A DNA stretch of 64,000 nucleotides from CAVQCT01 sp964371785 (GTDB lineage Bacteria; Zixibacteria; MSB-5A5; GN15; FEB-12): contig CAYJOL010000002.1 of NCBI GenBank assembly GCA_964371785.1, positions 124,001 to 188,000 of the forward strand. Reading direction: 5' to 3'. This document shows, piece by piece, positions 1 through 8,374 of this stretch (position 1 is the stretch's first letter; each line of letters starts with the position of its first letter). The notes beneath the pieces were generated by a model. The model worked only from the letters and a program-made list of their open reading frames with translations. It had not been told where the DNA came from and ran no database searches. The position numbers and the translations under genes were made by a program.

Positions 1-585
1 GGTAAGCGGAACAGCGTCCATAAGGTGCGTGCGGCCGATCTTGATAACGTCCTTGAAATCGTTCGATTTGCTGTCGAGCGTATCGCGAAGCTGCTTTATC
101 ATCGGGATGAGTCGACGATGAATCTCCTCGACCGCCGCGATATGCATGGCGGCCGGGAAGGTATCGTTCGATGACTGCGCCTTGTTGACATCGTCATTCG
201 GATGGATCGGCTTCTTTGAACCCATCTGGCCACCGGCCATCTCAATACATCTATTCGAGATGACTTCGTTCACGTTCATATTCGTCTGGGTTCCGGAGCC
301 GGTTTGCCAGATGACCAGCGGAAAGTGCGCATCGAGTTTCCCGGCAATCACTTCATCGGCCGCTTTGACAATCAGGTCTCCCTTTTCCTTTGGCAGGAGA
401 CCAAGCTCCACGTTGACCAGCGCGGCCGCCTTTTTAAGAATGCCAAACGCCCTGATCAGCTCTCGCGGCATCCGCTCTCCGCCGATGCGGAAGTGCATGA
501 GTGAACGGGCGGTCTGCGCTCCATAATACATGTCGGTGGGAACCTTGATTTCTCCCATCGTATCCGTTTCAATGCGGTATTCCAT
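1..585 (-). CDS. fumC: fumarate hydratase class II, N-terminal part (cut by window edge)
   Basis: Reversible hydration of fumarate to malate in the TCA cycle, cytosolic homotetramer. The frame is open from the ATG at 585 to base 1, giving 195 residues of a family that is usually about 460; the rest, including the signature loop, lies outside the window. Visible family motifs are TGSGTQTNMN (about residues 95-104), HPNDDVN (128-134) and SSND (138-141), which bind substrate. The run of family-typical residues (YRIETDTMG at the start, then HPND) favours fumarase over aspartase. A GGAGG-type ribosome site lies just upstream of the ATG. It follows lysS on the same strand after 207 bp, so it may have its own promoter. 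Confidence 0.93.
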   Translation of the reverse strand, partial: MEYRIETDTMGEIKVPTDMYYGAQTARSLMHFRIGGERMPRELIRAFGILKKAAALVNVELGLLPKEKGDLIVKAADEVIAGKLDAHFPLVIWQTGSGTQTNMNVNEVISNRCIEMAGGQMGSKKPIHPNDDVNKAQSSNDTFPAAMHIAAVEEIHRRLIPMIKQLRDTLDSKSNDFKDVIKIGRTHLMDAVPLT

Positions 586-792
586 GATACCCTCCATATT
601 TCGTTAATTCGACTTGCTGGCCTTTGTTATACAGGTGAGAATATACCAGATTTGCGGGGATTGGAAAAGCTGATATTGAGAAAATGTTCACAAAGCTCGC
701 GGTGCCAAATCACAGTCGCATACCGGTCCAATTGTTTTGCGTGCCGGGATCCGGCACGCGCGTCACAAGCGGCCGAACAAGTTGTCGCCCCG

Positions 793-2361
793 TTATTTGC
801 CGTCTTTGTCGAGAAACTCCGACAGAATCTTGGACACCGGCGTCGACCCGTCCCCCATCTCCTTCATCTGCGGGAAGAAGATGACGTCGCGGATAGACTG
901 CTGGTCGAGCAACAGCATGACAAGACGATCAATACCAAATCCAAGGCCCGCGGTCGGCGGCATGCCATAAGTCAATGCGGTAATAAAATCATCATCGAGC
1001 GGCTGCGCTTCTTCATCGCCGGCCTCGATTGCCTTTCCCTGCTGAAGAAAACGGGACAGTTGATCAACCGGGTCGTTCAGCTCGCTGAACGCATTACCCA
1101 TTTCCTGATTGGCAATGAACAGTTCAAATCGTTCGGTCAGGTCTGGGTTTTCGCGGTGCCGCTTTGCCAGTGGAGATATTTCAACCGGGAAGTCGGCAAT
1201 GAAAGTCGGTTGGATAAGCGTCGGTTCTACCTTTGACTCCCAGATCGCCTCAATTACCTTCCCCTTGTTAATCAGGTTGGTGATGTCTACGCCAAGCTTC
1301 TTGGCCGCCTGCTTGGCCTCGTCATAGGACATCGGCCCCAGGTCAATCCCGGTCTGCTCCTGAATCGACCCAAGCATGGTGACCCAACGAAACTTCGGAC
1401 CGAAATCAATTTCATGTTCACCAAAAGTAATCTTGTGCGTTCCGTGAATCTTGAAGACAACATCGCGAAGCAGGTCTTCGAATAGCGCCGCCATATCCTT
1501 GTAGTCTGCGTACGCCCAGTACAACTCGACCATGGAGAATTCGGGATTATGCTTGCGGTCCATCCCTTCATTGCGGAAATCTTTGCACAGCTCCCAGACA
1601 CGGTCAAACCCGCCGACGATCAACCGCTTGAGATACAGTTCATCGGCAATACGAAGATACATCGGGATGTCCAGCGTATTGTGATGCGTCTTAAACGGCC
1701 GGGCCATGGCGCCACCGTAGAGGGGTTGAAGAATCGGCGTCTCTACTTCGAGAAAGTCATGGCGGTTCAAAAATTCCCGGACCGCCTGAATAATGGCTGT
1801 CCGCTTGCGAAAGACCTCTCGTACTTCCGGATTGACGATCAGGTCGGCATATCTTCGCCGATACCGCGTCTCTTTGTCGGTCAGACCGGCGTGCTTATCG
1901 GGAAGCGGATGAAGCGCCTTGGTCAACAGCTCAAATTTGGTGACTCGAACGGTGCGCTCCCCGGTCTTGGTGACAAAGAGTGTTCCTTCGCAACCGATGA
2001 TATCGCCAAGGTCGATGGAATCGAACAGCGCGAAATGCTCCTCACCGACTATGTCAAACTTGAGATATATCTGGATCTGTTCGGAACTGTCCCGCATGTG
2101 GGCGAAAAACGACTTTCCCATTTTCCGCTTGAGCATTACGCGTCCGGCTATCCGCACCACTGTTTCTTTCTCAGCAAATGAATCAAATGACTTCAGCACT
2201 TCCGAAATCAGATGCGTCCGGTCAAACCGGTAGGGATAGGCGCTCAAGTTCTTCTTGTTCATTTCCGCAATCTTCTCACGGCGTATGCGCATGAGTTCCG
2301 CCAGAGGAAGCTGGACCGCTTCCGGCGCGTTATCTTGCTGGTTCTTTGACTGGTCATTCAT
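793..2361 (-). CDS. lysS: lysyl-tRNA synthetase, class II
   Basis: Charges tRNA-Lys with lysine using ATP, in the cytosol. At 522 residues it is about the normal length for bacterial class II LysRS. The N-terminal OB-fold anticodon-binding domain occupies roughly residues 60-170. The catalytic core follows, with class II motif 2 (FRNEGMDRKHNPEF, about residue 265) and motif 3 (GLGFGIDRLVMLLL, near the C-terminus). The ATG at 2361 lies a few bases after GGATATC. It sits 96 bp downstream of coaD on the same strand, so the two may be cotranscribed. The identity is clear. Confidence 0.97.
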   Translation of the reverse strand: MNDQSKNQQDNAPEAVQLPLAELMRIRREKIAEMNKKNLSAYPYRFDRTHLISEVLKSFDSFAEKETVVRIAGRVMLKRKMGKSFFAHMRDSSEQIQIYLKFDIVGEEHFALFDSIDLGDIIGCEGTLFVTKTGERTVRVTKFELLTKALHPLPDKHAGLTDKETRYRRRYADLIVNPEVREVFRKRTAIIQAVREFLNRHDFLEVETPILQPLYGGAMARPFKTHHNTLDIPMYLRIADELYLKRLIVGGFDRVWELCKDFRNEGMDRKHNPEFSMVELYWAYADYKDMAALFEDLLRDVVFKIHGTHKITFGEHEIDFGPKFRWVTMLGSIQEQTGIDLGPMSYDEAKQAAKKLGVDITNLINKGKVIEAIWESKVEPTLIQPTFIADFPVEISPLAKRHRENPDLTERFELFIANQEMGNAFSELNDPVDQLSRFLQQGKAIEAGDEEAQPLDDDFITALTYGMPPTAGLGFGIDRLVMLLLDQQSIRDVIFFPQMKEMGDGSTPVSKILSEFLDKDGK

Positions 2362-2457
2362 ACTTGATATCCGTCTTCTTCTAACAAAAATTCAATTGTC
2401 ACAGGCGCTCGGTGTCTGTAGCGTCTGCCCCGTGGTCGATACTCCAATTTACAGGGG

Positions 2458-2973
2458 CTATTGGTCTTGCTGGCCGAGTTTTTTCAGCAGGGCTCGTTTA
2501 ACCGGTGCCGGGACAAGACTGGTCACATCGCCACCATGCCTGGCGACATCTTTAACGATTGTCGACGACAGATAGACCCAGGAGAGCGCCGGCATAAGAA
2601 AAACAGTCTCGACATCGTGGGCCAACTTGCGGTTCATCAACGCCATCTGGAATTCGTATTCAAAATCCGAGATGGCTCGGAGACCGCGAACGATGGCTGT
2701 CGCTTTGACTTCCATGGCCAATTCCGCCAGCAGTCCCTCGAAGCCCACAATGCGAACACTGGCCGGATACTTCTGCTTCTTAATCGAATCGTGCATCAGC
2801 TTGATGCGCTCCTCGAAGTCAAAAAAAGGATTCTTGCCCGCACTCATGGATACTGCGATGATGAGTTCACCGAACAAGTGGCTCGCTCGTTCGATAAGCG
2901 AGAGATGGCCGTTGGTGACCGGATCGAATGTCCCCGGATAGAGGGCGCGGTGGATTATTTTCGTTTTTGCCAT
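2458..2973 (-). CDS. coaD: phosphopantetheine adenylyltransferase
   Basis: Transfers AMP from ATP to 4'-phosphopantetheine, the penultimate step of coenzyme A synthesis. The 171-residue length is close to the usual 160. The nucleotidyltransferase motif PGTFDPVTNGH is at residues 13-23, and the C-terminal ISSTIV-type motif appears as YLSSTIVKDVARHGG, as expected in this HIGH-superfamily enzyme. The gene lies 61 bp downstream of the PilM-like gene and 96 bp upstream of lysS, all on the minus strand. The function is secure; operon membership is inferred from spacing. Confidence 0.96.
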   Translation of the reverse strand: MAKTKIIHRALYPGTFDPVTNGHLSLIERASHLFGELIIAVSMSAGKNPFFDFEERIKLMHDSIKKQKYPASVRIVGFEGLLAELAMEVKATAIVRGLRAISDFEYEFQMALMNRKLAHDVETVFLMPALSWVYLSSTIVKDVARHGGDVTSLVPAPVKRALLKKLGQQDQ

Positions 2974-3034
2974 ACCAGTCTCCTGATGTTCGTATCAGGC
3001 CAGTAACATATTATCATTTTCGGGTAAAGGCAAG

Positions 3035-3895
3035 TTAATTGGCGGCCAGGCCAAGGGAGACCAGGTACTTCTCGATCGGAACGGCACCGGCGTTGTAACT
3101 TTCCGGGAGGAACCCGGTATTGAATTCGGCGGACCTTACATCAGTCGGGAAATATGGCTCAAGCAGTTTCCGGGCGGTATCGTCGATACCATCGCCAATA
3201 ACAATAAGCGTCGACAACGGAAGCGATATTCCGTCATGAAAAAACGAAGCCATTTTGAAATTGATTATGGTCTTGAGTTCGATAGCCGCTTTCTCCAGCC
3301 CTTGCGGCGTGCTCAAATCAAATTTGTTCGAGAGAACGTGGGACAAATCAACAACTTTGCTTCGGAACAGGAAAACCAGCGAGATTTCCGGTCCGCAGAA
3401 ATCTACGAGTCCGATCAACTCGCCGCCGACCGGTTTGCAGAACTTGAGATACCCGTCGGCCAGAGCGGCCGCCCGCATGCGGCCTTCTACCTCTTTCGTA
3501 CCGTTGAAGTGATGCCCGAGAGTCTGAAGGGTCGCTCGCTGAAATACTTCGCGCCTGATCGCCAACCCGAGAAACTGCCCGCTCCGGCCGGTGTCGATTG
3601 AGTCGACCAGGAGGTTCCGCTCGTCCTCCATGAGCAGCTGGCTTAACTCGAATCCGGCGCGAAGACGGAAATCCGCCGGCTCCGTGTCGAGCCGGAGTTT
3701 TTTGACTATCACCTGTGAATCCGGAACGGCAACCGCGATCTGCCCTCCTTCGAACAACTGATGATCTTCCATCGGCGAATCATCAAACCGGAACAACGCC
3801 TTTATTTGTACTCGACCGGTCCCGGATTCTACCCGAGCCGCATAATACCGGTCGCCGCGCCGGTCGATTCCGATTCTGACGACGGGCGTGTTCAA
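3035..3895 (-). CDS. uncharacterised protein, possibly PilM/GspL-like actin fold
   Basis: I do not firmly recognise this 286-residue protein. It starts with VRIGIDRRGDRYYAARVE, which resembles the first phosphate-binding strand of the actin/ASKHA fold. A later GELIGLVDFCGPEISLVFL segment resembles the second such strand, a layout seen in the type IV pilus protein PilM. No membrane segment or signal peptide is visible. The ATG overlaps the stop of the upstream helix-hairpin-helix gene by 4 bp (ATGA), so the two are translationally coupled. Pilus or DNA-uptake function is inference from the partner; no other pil genes are in the window. Confidence 0.6.
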   Translation of the reverse strand: MNTPVVRIGIDRRGDRYYAARVESGTGRVQIKALFRFDDSPMEDHQLFEGGQIAVAVPDSQVIVKKLRLDTEPADFRLRAGFELSQLLMEDERNLLVDSIDTGRSGQFLGLAIRREVFQRATLQTLGHHFNGTKEVEGRMRAAALADGYLKFCKPVGGELIGLVDFCGPEISLVFLFRSKVVDLSHVLSNKFDLSTPQGLEKAAIELKTIINFKMASFFHDGISLPLSTLIVIGDGIDDTARKLLEPYFPTDVRSAEFNTGFLPESYNAGAVPIEKYLVSLGLAAN

Positions 3896-4263
3896 TATGG
3901 ATTGACCTTCAGATATGGCTTGATGCGTTCGTACAGCTTGGGACCAACTCCCTTGACTTCCGTAATATCAATCTCCCGATTGAACCGATAGTGCTGCCTG
4001 AATTCAACAATCCGGTCGGCCAGCACTCGACCAACCCCGGGCAGAAGCTCAAGCGAGTCGACCGGCGCGGTGTTCGGATCCAGCACGAACACGCCGGTAA
4101 ACTTCTGATCATTTTCACCTATGAAGACCGAAAACGGGGGTGTCTGTTCTGATGGTATTGTATGGGAACGGACAAATAGATATGTCCCCATCACTATAGC
4201 GGTGGCGCACAGCACACTCAGGCACTTGAGTTGACGAGATGTAAAATCGAAGTATTGATTCAT
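3892..4263 (-). CDS. ComEA-type helix-hairpin-helix protein with membrane anchor
   Basis: A 123-residue protein with one membrane segment near the N-terminus (about residues 14-32) and a C-terminal helix-hairpin-helix pair. The visible hairpins are LLPGVGRVLADRIVEFR and KGVGPKLYERI, preceded by the DPNTAPVDSLELLPGVG signature of the ComEA family. Family members bind double-stranded DNA at the outer face of the membrane for uptake, or act as general HhH proteins. I chose the ATG at 4263; a TTG at 4284 would add seven residues. The stop overlaps the next gene (ATGA). The downstream partner is the PilM-like protein. Confidence 0.75.
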   Translation of the reverse strand: MNQYFDFTSRQLKCLSVLCATAIVMGTYLFVRSHTIPSEQTPPFSVFIGENDQKFTGVFVLDPNTAPVDSLELLPGVGRVLADRIVEFRQHYRFNREIDITEVKGVGPKLYERIKPYLKVNPY

Positions 4264-4345
4264 CCCGGACGACACTTCTTCCAATTAGTTTCCCTGCCCA
4301 ATATACACTATTGGCCGAGAAAGTACAAGGCCGTCGGGGCCGCGA

Positions 4346-4891
4346 TCAGTTGATACCGATGCAGGATGCGTCGATGCCGTCGGGCAACGGAATCAGCTTC
4401 ACGTTACCGACGAGCAAATCCCGAATCGACAAGAGCGGCTGGTTTTCAAGACCGAACTGGTCCGACAATTCCTTGCGGTAGATTCCGAAGAGCGGCTGAG
4501 GTTCGCGGTCGCTCCGTGAACCGTCGTAATAGCCCACAAACTTTTCACCGTTATATGCCTTGATCAGATCCACCAGCAGATTCAGAGGAAAGTCCGAGAA
4601 GTCGCTGGTTCCGATAAAGACAGCCTCGGAATTCGCATCGGCGAGAGCCGCCGCCACTCCTGCCACAGCGCCGCGCTGTTCGAGTATGTCACAGATATGC
4701 GGGTAATTCAGGTAGCCCTCGCGCGCCTGGTCCGGCTTGATAACCAACTTTACCCGTTCAAAGACCGACGCGAAATGCCTGAAGCTCTTCTCCAGACGGG
4801 TCACTTCCCCGGCGGCTAGAAAATCGCGTTCGACATTCCGCTCTCCTCCGGCAAGGATATAGCAGTTCATTTCCTTGAACCTGTTATACAT
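4346..4891 (-). CDS. MobA-like nucleotidyltransferase-fold protein
   Basis: A 181-residue protein resembling molybdenum cofactor guanylyltransferase (MobA, NTP_transf_3). It keeps the first strand CYILAGGE, an internal GVAAALADANSEAVFIGTSD segment matching the GPLAGI...ALVLACDMP region, and PLFGIYRK near the end. The nucleotide-binding loop is degenerate: instead of GxSxRMGxDK it reads GGERNVERDF, losing the usual Arg-Met-Gly and Lys residues. It may therefore use another nucleotide or be inactive as a transferase. It starts at the ATG at 4891 and follows a structured leader. No molybdoenzyme genes are nearby. Confidence 0.6.
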   Translation of the reverse strand: MYNRFKEMNCYILAGGERNVERDFLAAGEVTRLEKSFRHFASVFERVKLVIKPDQAREGYLNYPHICDILEQRGAVAGVAAALADANSEAVFIGTSDFSDFPLNLLVDLIKAYNGEKFVGYYDGSRSDREPQPLFGIYRKELSDQFGLENQPLLSIRDLLVGNVKLIPLPDGIDASCIGIN

Positions 4892-4936
4892 GGTTTCATC
4901 CTTCCATGTTCTGTGTCTCTTGCTGAATTGGGAATA

Positions 4937-4982
4937 GAAACACCGCCCGGTTCAACGGGAGTAAGCTGTTTTGCGGTGTCTC
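4937..4982 (-). promoter_or_regulatory. hairpin-forming leader upstream of the MobA-like gene
   Basis: Arms 4937-4946 (GAAACACCGC) and 4973-4982 (GCGGTGTCTC) pair over 10 bp with one G-U. The 26-nt interior contains a smaller CCCG/CGGG hairpin. It lies 46 bp before the start codon at 4891. I could not match it to a known riboswitch class. It could be an attenuator or a structured 5' leader. Confidence 0.35.
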
Positions 4983-5088
4983 GATCTGTTTCATCGTACC
5001 GGAATTACAGTAAACTACACTGAAGAACGGAAATCAACAAGAAAAGCTACTTCATCACTCTTTTTTCGGTGTGGCCAGTATCAACAAA

Positions 5089-5111
5089 AACGCCGGCACG
5101 AAGCCGGCGTT
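5089..5111 (-). terminator. rho-independent terminator of the lptC-like gene
   Basis: Perfect 9-bp stem (AACGCCGGC at 5089-5097, GCCGGCGTT at 5103-5111) with a 5-nt loop, followed on the minus strand by TTTTTGTTG. It is 31 bp past the stop at 5142. Confidence 0.85.
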
Positions 5112-5141
5112 GGATGTTCGAAACTTTGTAGCGTCATGCGA

Positions 5142-5810
5142 TCAATTGGCCTGTGAATCGACTTCCTCTACATTGTTAAGTTTGCCGGAAACCCGGTTGA
5201 GAATCTTGATCCGGGTCAGCTTGTTGTCCGCGTCGAGCCCCCAGCCCGTAACAACATCGTTGCCGCGTGTGATCCGCACAAAAGCGTCGGTTTTAATTCT
5301 TCGCGTATTAGAGTCGTACCAAAGGTAGTCGGTTTCGAGCCGGGCGCTGTCTTCGGTGACAACAACGACATTGCCGTAGATGTCGGCGAGTTCATTGTTC
5401 TCACGAAACATTCCGGAGTCCCCCACAATATTAGTAGTGACATTTCCGGCGGTGTCCAGAACATTGACGTCAACGTTGCCGTAAATCTTGATCAGTCCTT
5501 TATTATCCCGAATAATACCGGAATCGCCGACAACCCGCGTGGCAACCTGACCTGCCGAATCGAGCATATCAATATTCAATTTGTATGCAAGGGTTGAATC
5601 GGCCGCTTCAAACTTAACAATGCGTTCGGCGAGGATCTTGGTGGTCACCTCACCTTTACTATAAAGAAAAATTCTTGCTCCTCGAACTTCGGAGTCCGGC
5701 TTGTTGAGGCTGTCGCCATCGCTGGCGAGATTGGGATTTGACTTGCCGTCGCCACAGCCCGAGACGGCCAGCATTGCCAACACAAACAAAATAGAGAGAT
5801 ATGTTTTCAT
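5142..5810 (-). CDS. LptC-family lipoprotein (LPS export), with internal repeat
   Basis: A 222-residue predicted lipoprotein with a signal peptide ending in the lipobox LAVSGC (Cys at about residue 19). The body has the beta-jellyroll pattern of LptC/LptA/OstA proteins, which carry LPS across the periplasm. Two consecutive units of about 40 residues are visible: LDSAGQVATRVVGDSGIIRDN...IYGNVDV and LDTAGNVTTNIVGDSGMFREN...IYGNVVV. It lies 203 bp downstream of kdsD, the usual neighbourhood of lptC, but lptA and lptB do not follow. Lipidation instead of an N-terminal membrane helix differs from E. coli LptC. The family is fairly sure, the exact role less so. Confidence 0.75.
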   Translation of the reverse strand: MKTYLSILFVLAMLAVSGCGDGKSNPNLASDGDSLNKPDSEVRGARIFLYSKGEVTTKILAERIVKFEAADSTLAYKLNIDMLDSAGQVATRVVGDSGIIRDNKGLIKIYGNVDVNVLDTAGNVTTNIVGDSGMFRENNELADIYGNVVVVTEDSARLETDYLWYDSNTRRIKTDAFVRITRGNDVVTGWGLDADNKLTRIKILNRVSGKLNNVEEVDSQAN

Positions 5811-6013
5811 GGTCTGTATTCTAACCTAACTATATGCTAATAAGTTCACTACTCGTTGATATCGGCGCTTAAGGTGTAATATTTCCTGGAAAAGTCAAGG
5901 GATTGTTATTCAATAAGAGGTAATCTTACACGCTGACCACGCCGCCAGCGCTGGCACCAATATCTATTGCCTCGCATGTTATTGCTATATAATAAGTTAA
6001 TTGAGGGCGGCGT

Positions 6014-6979
6014 TCAGACGAGCTTGGATCGCAGGATATCGTGAAGGTGCAGAATTCCGACGAGTTTCCCTTTGTCATCGACTGTTGGAAGCTGCGTTAT
6101 GGAAAATTTTTCCATAATCGCAAGAGCTGAATCCAGGACGGCATCAGCTCGAACCGACTTGGGAGTTTTGATCATCACATCGACCGCTCGCAATCCGAAG
6201 AAGTCGTCCTGCTTCTCCGCGAGGCGGCGAAGGTCACCATCGGTAAAAATGCCGGCCACTTTTCCCTGGGGATCCGTCATGACGACACACCCGAGGCGTT
6301 TGCCGGTCATTTGAAGTATCATCTCTTTCATCGTGGCATCGGCATGGACAAGTGGAATTTCATCTCCGGCATGATGCACTTCGGCTACCGTCTTGAGTAA
6401 TCGTTTACCGATGAAACCTCCCGGGTGAAGCACCGCAAAGTCGGAAGGTGAGAATTTCCGCGCCGCCAGCAACGCCACCGCAAGCGCGTCGCCCATCACC
6501 AGCGCGGCTGTCGACGACGAAGTCGGAACAAGGTTGTTGGGACAGGCTTCGCGCGCGACGGAGCAGTCCAGTGCGATATCGGCACGCTGGTGAAGTTCCG
6601 AGCGGGCCGTACCATACAACACTATTAATGTAACCCCAAGTCTCCGCGCCGATGACACCAGCAGTTCCATATCCCCCATTTGGCCTGACTTGGAGATAAG
6701 CATCAGTATGTCGTCCTCGCGCATCAGACCCAGATCACCGTGAAGCGCTTCGGCGGGGTGTAAGAAGAACGACGAAATGCCGGTGGAGTTAAAGGTTGCC
6801 ACAACTTTTTTTCCGATCAGGCCGGACTTTCCCATCCCGGCTACAATAACCCGACCTTTGCATTCCAATATGGCCTTGACCGCACGATCGAAATTTTCGT
6901 CGAGTTTGTCCGCCAGCGCGGCAACTGCCTCGGCCTCCGTTTGGATAACGTCGCGGGCTATTTTTCTTGGGTTGGTCAT
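6014..6979 (-). CDS. kdsD: D-arabinose 5-phosphate isomerase
   Basis: Interconverts D-ribulose 5-phosphate and D-arabinose 5-phosphate, the first step of Kdo synthesis for LPS. The 321 residues comprise an N-terminal SIS domain (GMGKSGLIGKK at about 48-58, then HPAEALHGDLGL) and two C-terminal CBS domains (from about residue 205). Length and order match KdsD/KpsF. The start overlaps the stop of kdsC by 4 bp. KdsD and KpsF/GutQ cannot be separated by sequence, but the kdsA-kdsC context supports the LPS role. Confidence 0.95.
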   Translation of the reverse strand: MTNPRKIARDVIQTEAEAVAALADKLDENFDRAVKAILECKGRVIVAGMGKSGLIGKKVVATFNSTGISSFFLHPAEALHGDLGLMREDDILMLISKSGQMGDMELLVSSARRLGVTLIVLYGTARSELHQRADIALDCSVAREACPNNLVPTSSSTAALVMGDALAVALLAARKFSPSDFAVLHPGGFIGKRLLKTVAEVHHAGDEIPLVHADATMKEMILQMTGKRLGCVVMTDPQGKVAGIFTDGDLRRLAEKQDDFFGLRAVDVMIKTPKSVRADAVLDSALAIMEKFSITQLPTVDDKGKLVGILHLHDILRSKLV

Positions 6980-7515
6980 TTTAGATAACTATTCGGATCT
7001 TTCTGTACCGCTTCAAAATAACATTCAATGATTTCTCTTACGGCGCCCTTGCCTCCCTTTTTGGCAGTTACGTAGTCGGCTACCTCCAGCAGGTCCGCAC
7101 TCGAGTCGGCAACCGCGATTCCAACACCGGCTTTCTGCACCAATTGGATATCCAGAATCTCATTACCCACAAAAACGATTTCTTCAAAACCCAGATTGAG
7201 ACTCTTCAGCAGCGGCTCTATCATGGCCACCTTGTTTGACATCCCCTGCAACACGTGTTTGACGCCGAGGTCTCTCATTCGCGTGTCAGTTGCGGCAGAG
7301 TGTCTGCCCGAGACAATTGCCAACTCTAATCCCGCGCGCATAGCGAGGACCATGAAGAGGCCATCGGAGATGTTAAATCGTTTTAATTCGAACCCCTCGG
7401 GTCCGAAATAAATGCTGTCATCGGTCAGGACACCGTCGACATCGAGAGCCAATAGTTTCACAGTCTTAAGACGTTCCTTGAGTTCAATTCTGGAAAGACG
7501 CTTAGTACCGCTCAC
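6976..7515 (-). CDS. kdsC: 3-deoxy-D-manno-octulosonate 8-phosphate phosphatase
   Basis: Removes phosphate from Kdo-8-phosphate to give Kdo. The 179-residue HAD-family protein has the nucleophile motif LDVDGVLTD (about residues 24-32), a VSGRHS segment and the C-terminal FVGNEILD motif, where the more common residue is D in GDDxxD. It lacks a cap domain, as expected for KdsC, which works as a tetramer. It overlaps both neighbours by 4 bp (kdsA stop and kdsD start), so the three are translationally coupled. Confidence 0.94.
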   Translation of the reverse strand: MSGTKRLSRIELKERLKTVKLLALDVDGVLTDDSIYFGPEGFELKRFNISDGLFMVLAMRAGLELAIVSGRHSAATDTRMRDLGVKHVLQGMSNKVAMIEPLLKSLNLGFEEIVFVGNEILDIQLVQKAGVGIAVADSSADLLEVADYVTAKKGGKGAVREIIECYFEAVQKDPNSYLK

Positions 7516-8309
7516 TGGCAGTCCTTTCGAATTTTCATTACCGCTGACAAAAGATCATCCATCTTGTCGAGCGGGAGCATTGCTCCGGCATCGGATAGCG
7601 CCTTCGATGGCTCCGGATGAGTCTCTACAAAGAGGCCATCAATTCCGATAGCCGCCGCTGCTTTCGACAACGGAATTACATACTGAGGCTGACCGGTGGA
7701 CACTCCGGATCCTGCCCCCGGCAATTGCAGGGAGTGGGTCGCATCGAAAACGACCGGACAACCGGTATTACGCATGATGAGAAGCGAGCGAAAGTCCACA
7801 ACCAGATTGCGGTACCCGAAAGTCGTCCCCCGCTCAGTGAGCATCACCCGATTGGAGTCGGCCTTTTCCACGATTCGGCCCATATCTTCAGGCGCAAGGA
7901 ACTGGCCTTTCTTTATGTTTATCCATTTGCCGGTTTTCGCGGCGGTAACAACAAGGTCCGTCTGGCGGCAGAGAAAGGCCGGAATTTGCAGGACATCAGC
8001 CACTTGAGCCACAGAGCTTATTTCCGATGTTTCATGGACGTCGGTTAACACGGGCACCTGGAATGTGTCACGCACCTGCTGGAGCACCTTCAGCCCGGCA
8101 TCAAAACCTGGTCCGGAATAGGAGGAAGCTGAGAGCCGATTGGCCTTTTTATAGGAAGCCTTAAAAACGTAAACTACACCATACCGGTCGCAGAGTCGTT
8201 TGACCGCCTCGGCAACCTGCAAACAGACGTCGCGCGACTCGATTACACAGGGTCCGGCTATAAGAAAGAAATCGCCCTGGCCAATTCGCTCAATCGCCTT
8301 TTCAATCAT
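7512..8309 (-). CDS. kdsA: 3-deoxy-8-phosphooctulonate synthase
   Basis: Condenses phosphoenolpyruvate with arabinose 5-phosphate to Kdo-8-phosphate. The 265 residues match the family length of about 275. Conserved motifs include AGPCVIES (about 18-25), the KASYKKANR segment that binds PEP, a DVHE segment, and FVETHPEP near the end. The KANRLSASSYSGPGF stretch departs slightly from the usual KANRSS...RGPG. It is the first gene of the coupled kdsA-kdsC-kdsD unit. Confidence 0.96.
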   Translation of the reverse strand: MIEKAIERIGQGDFFLIAGPCVIESRDVCLQVAEAVKRLCDRYGVVYVFKASYKKANRLSASSYSGPGFDAGLKVLQQVRDTFQVPVLTDVHETSEISSVAQVADVLQIPAFLCRQTDLVVTAAKTGKWINIKKGQFLAPEDMGRIVEKADSNRVMLTERGTTFGYRNLVVDFRSLLIMRNTGCPVVFDATHSLQLPGAGSGVSTGQPQYVIPLSKAAAAIGIDGLFVETHPEPSKALSDAGAMLPLDKMDDLLSAVMKIRKDCQ

Positions 8310-8374
8310 ATCGGTGAATATACTCCGCTTGAAGCCGAACGCCAGTTATTTATAATGCGCGCCTCTTGGTAGTA

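Noticed and set aside
739..759. Perfect 9-bp hairpin (GCGTGCCGG / CCGGCACGC) after lysS
   Set aside because: It lacks a T-tract after the stem on either strand (T residues precede it on the plus strand), so I did not call it a terminator. It may be an isolated palindrome.
1549..2181. 210-codon plus-strand frame inside lysS
   Set aside because: It lies entirely opposite a certain lysyl-tRNA synthetase gene and has no family features.
4937..4982. TTCAA loop in the leader that resembles a tRNA T-arm
   Set aside because: No acceptor, D or anticodon arms can be drawn around it; it is not a tRNA.
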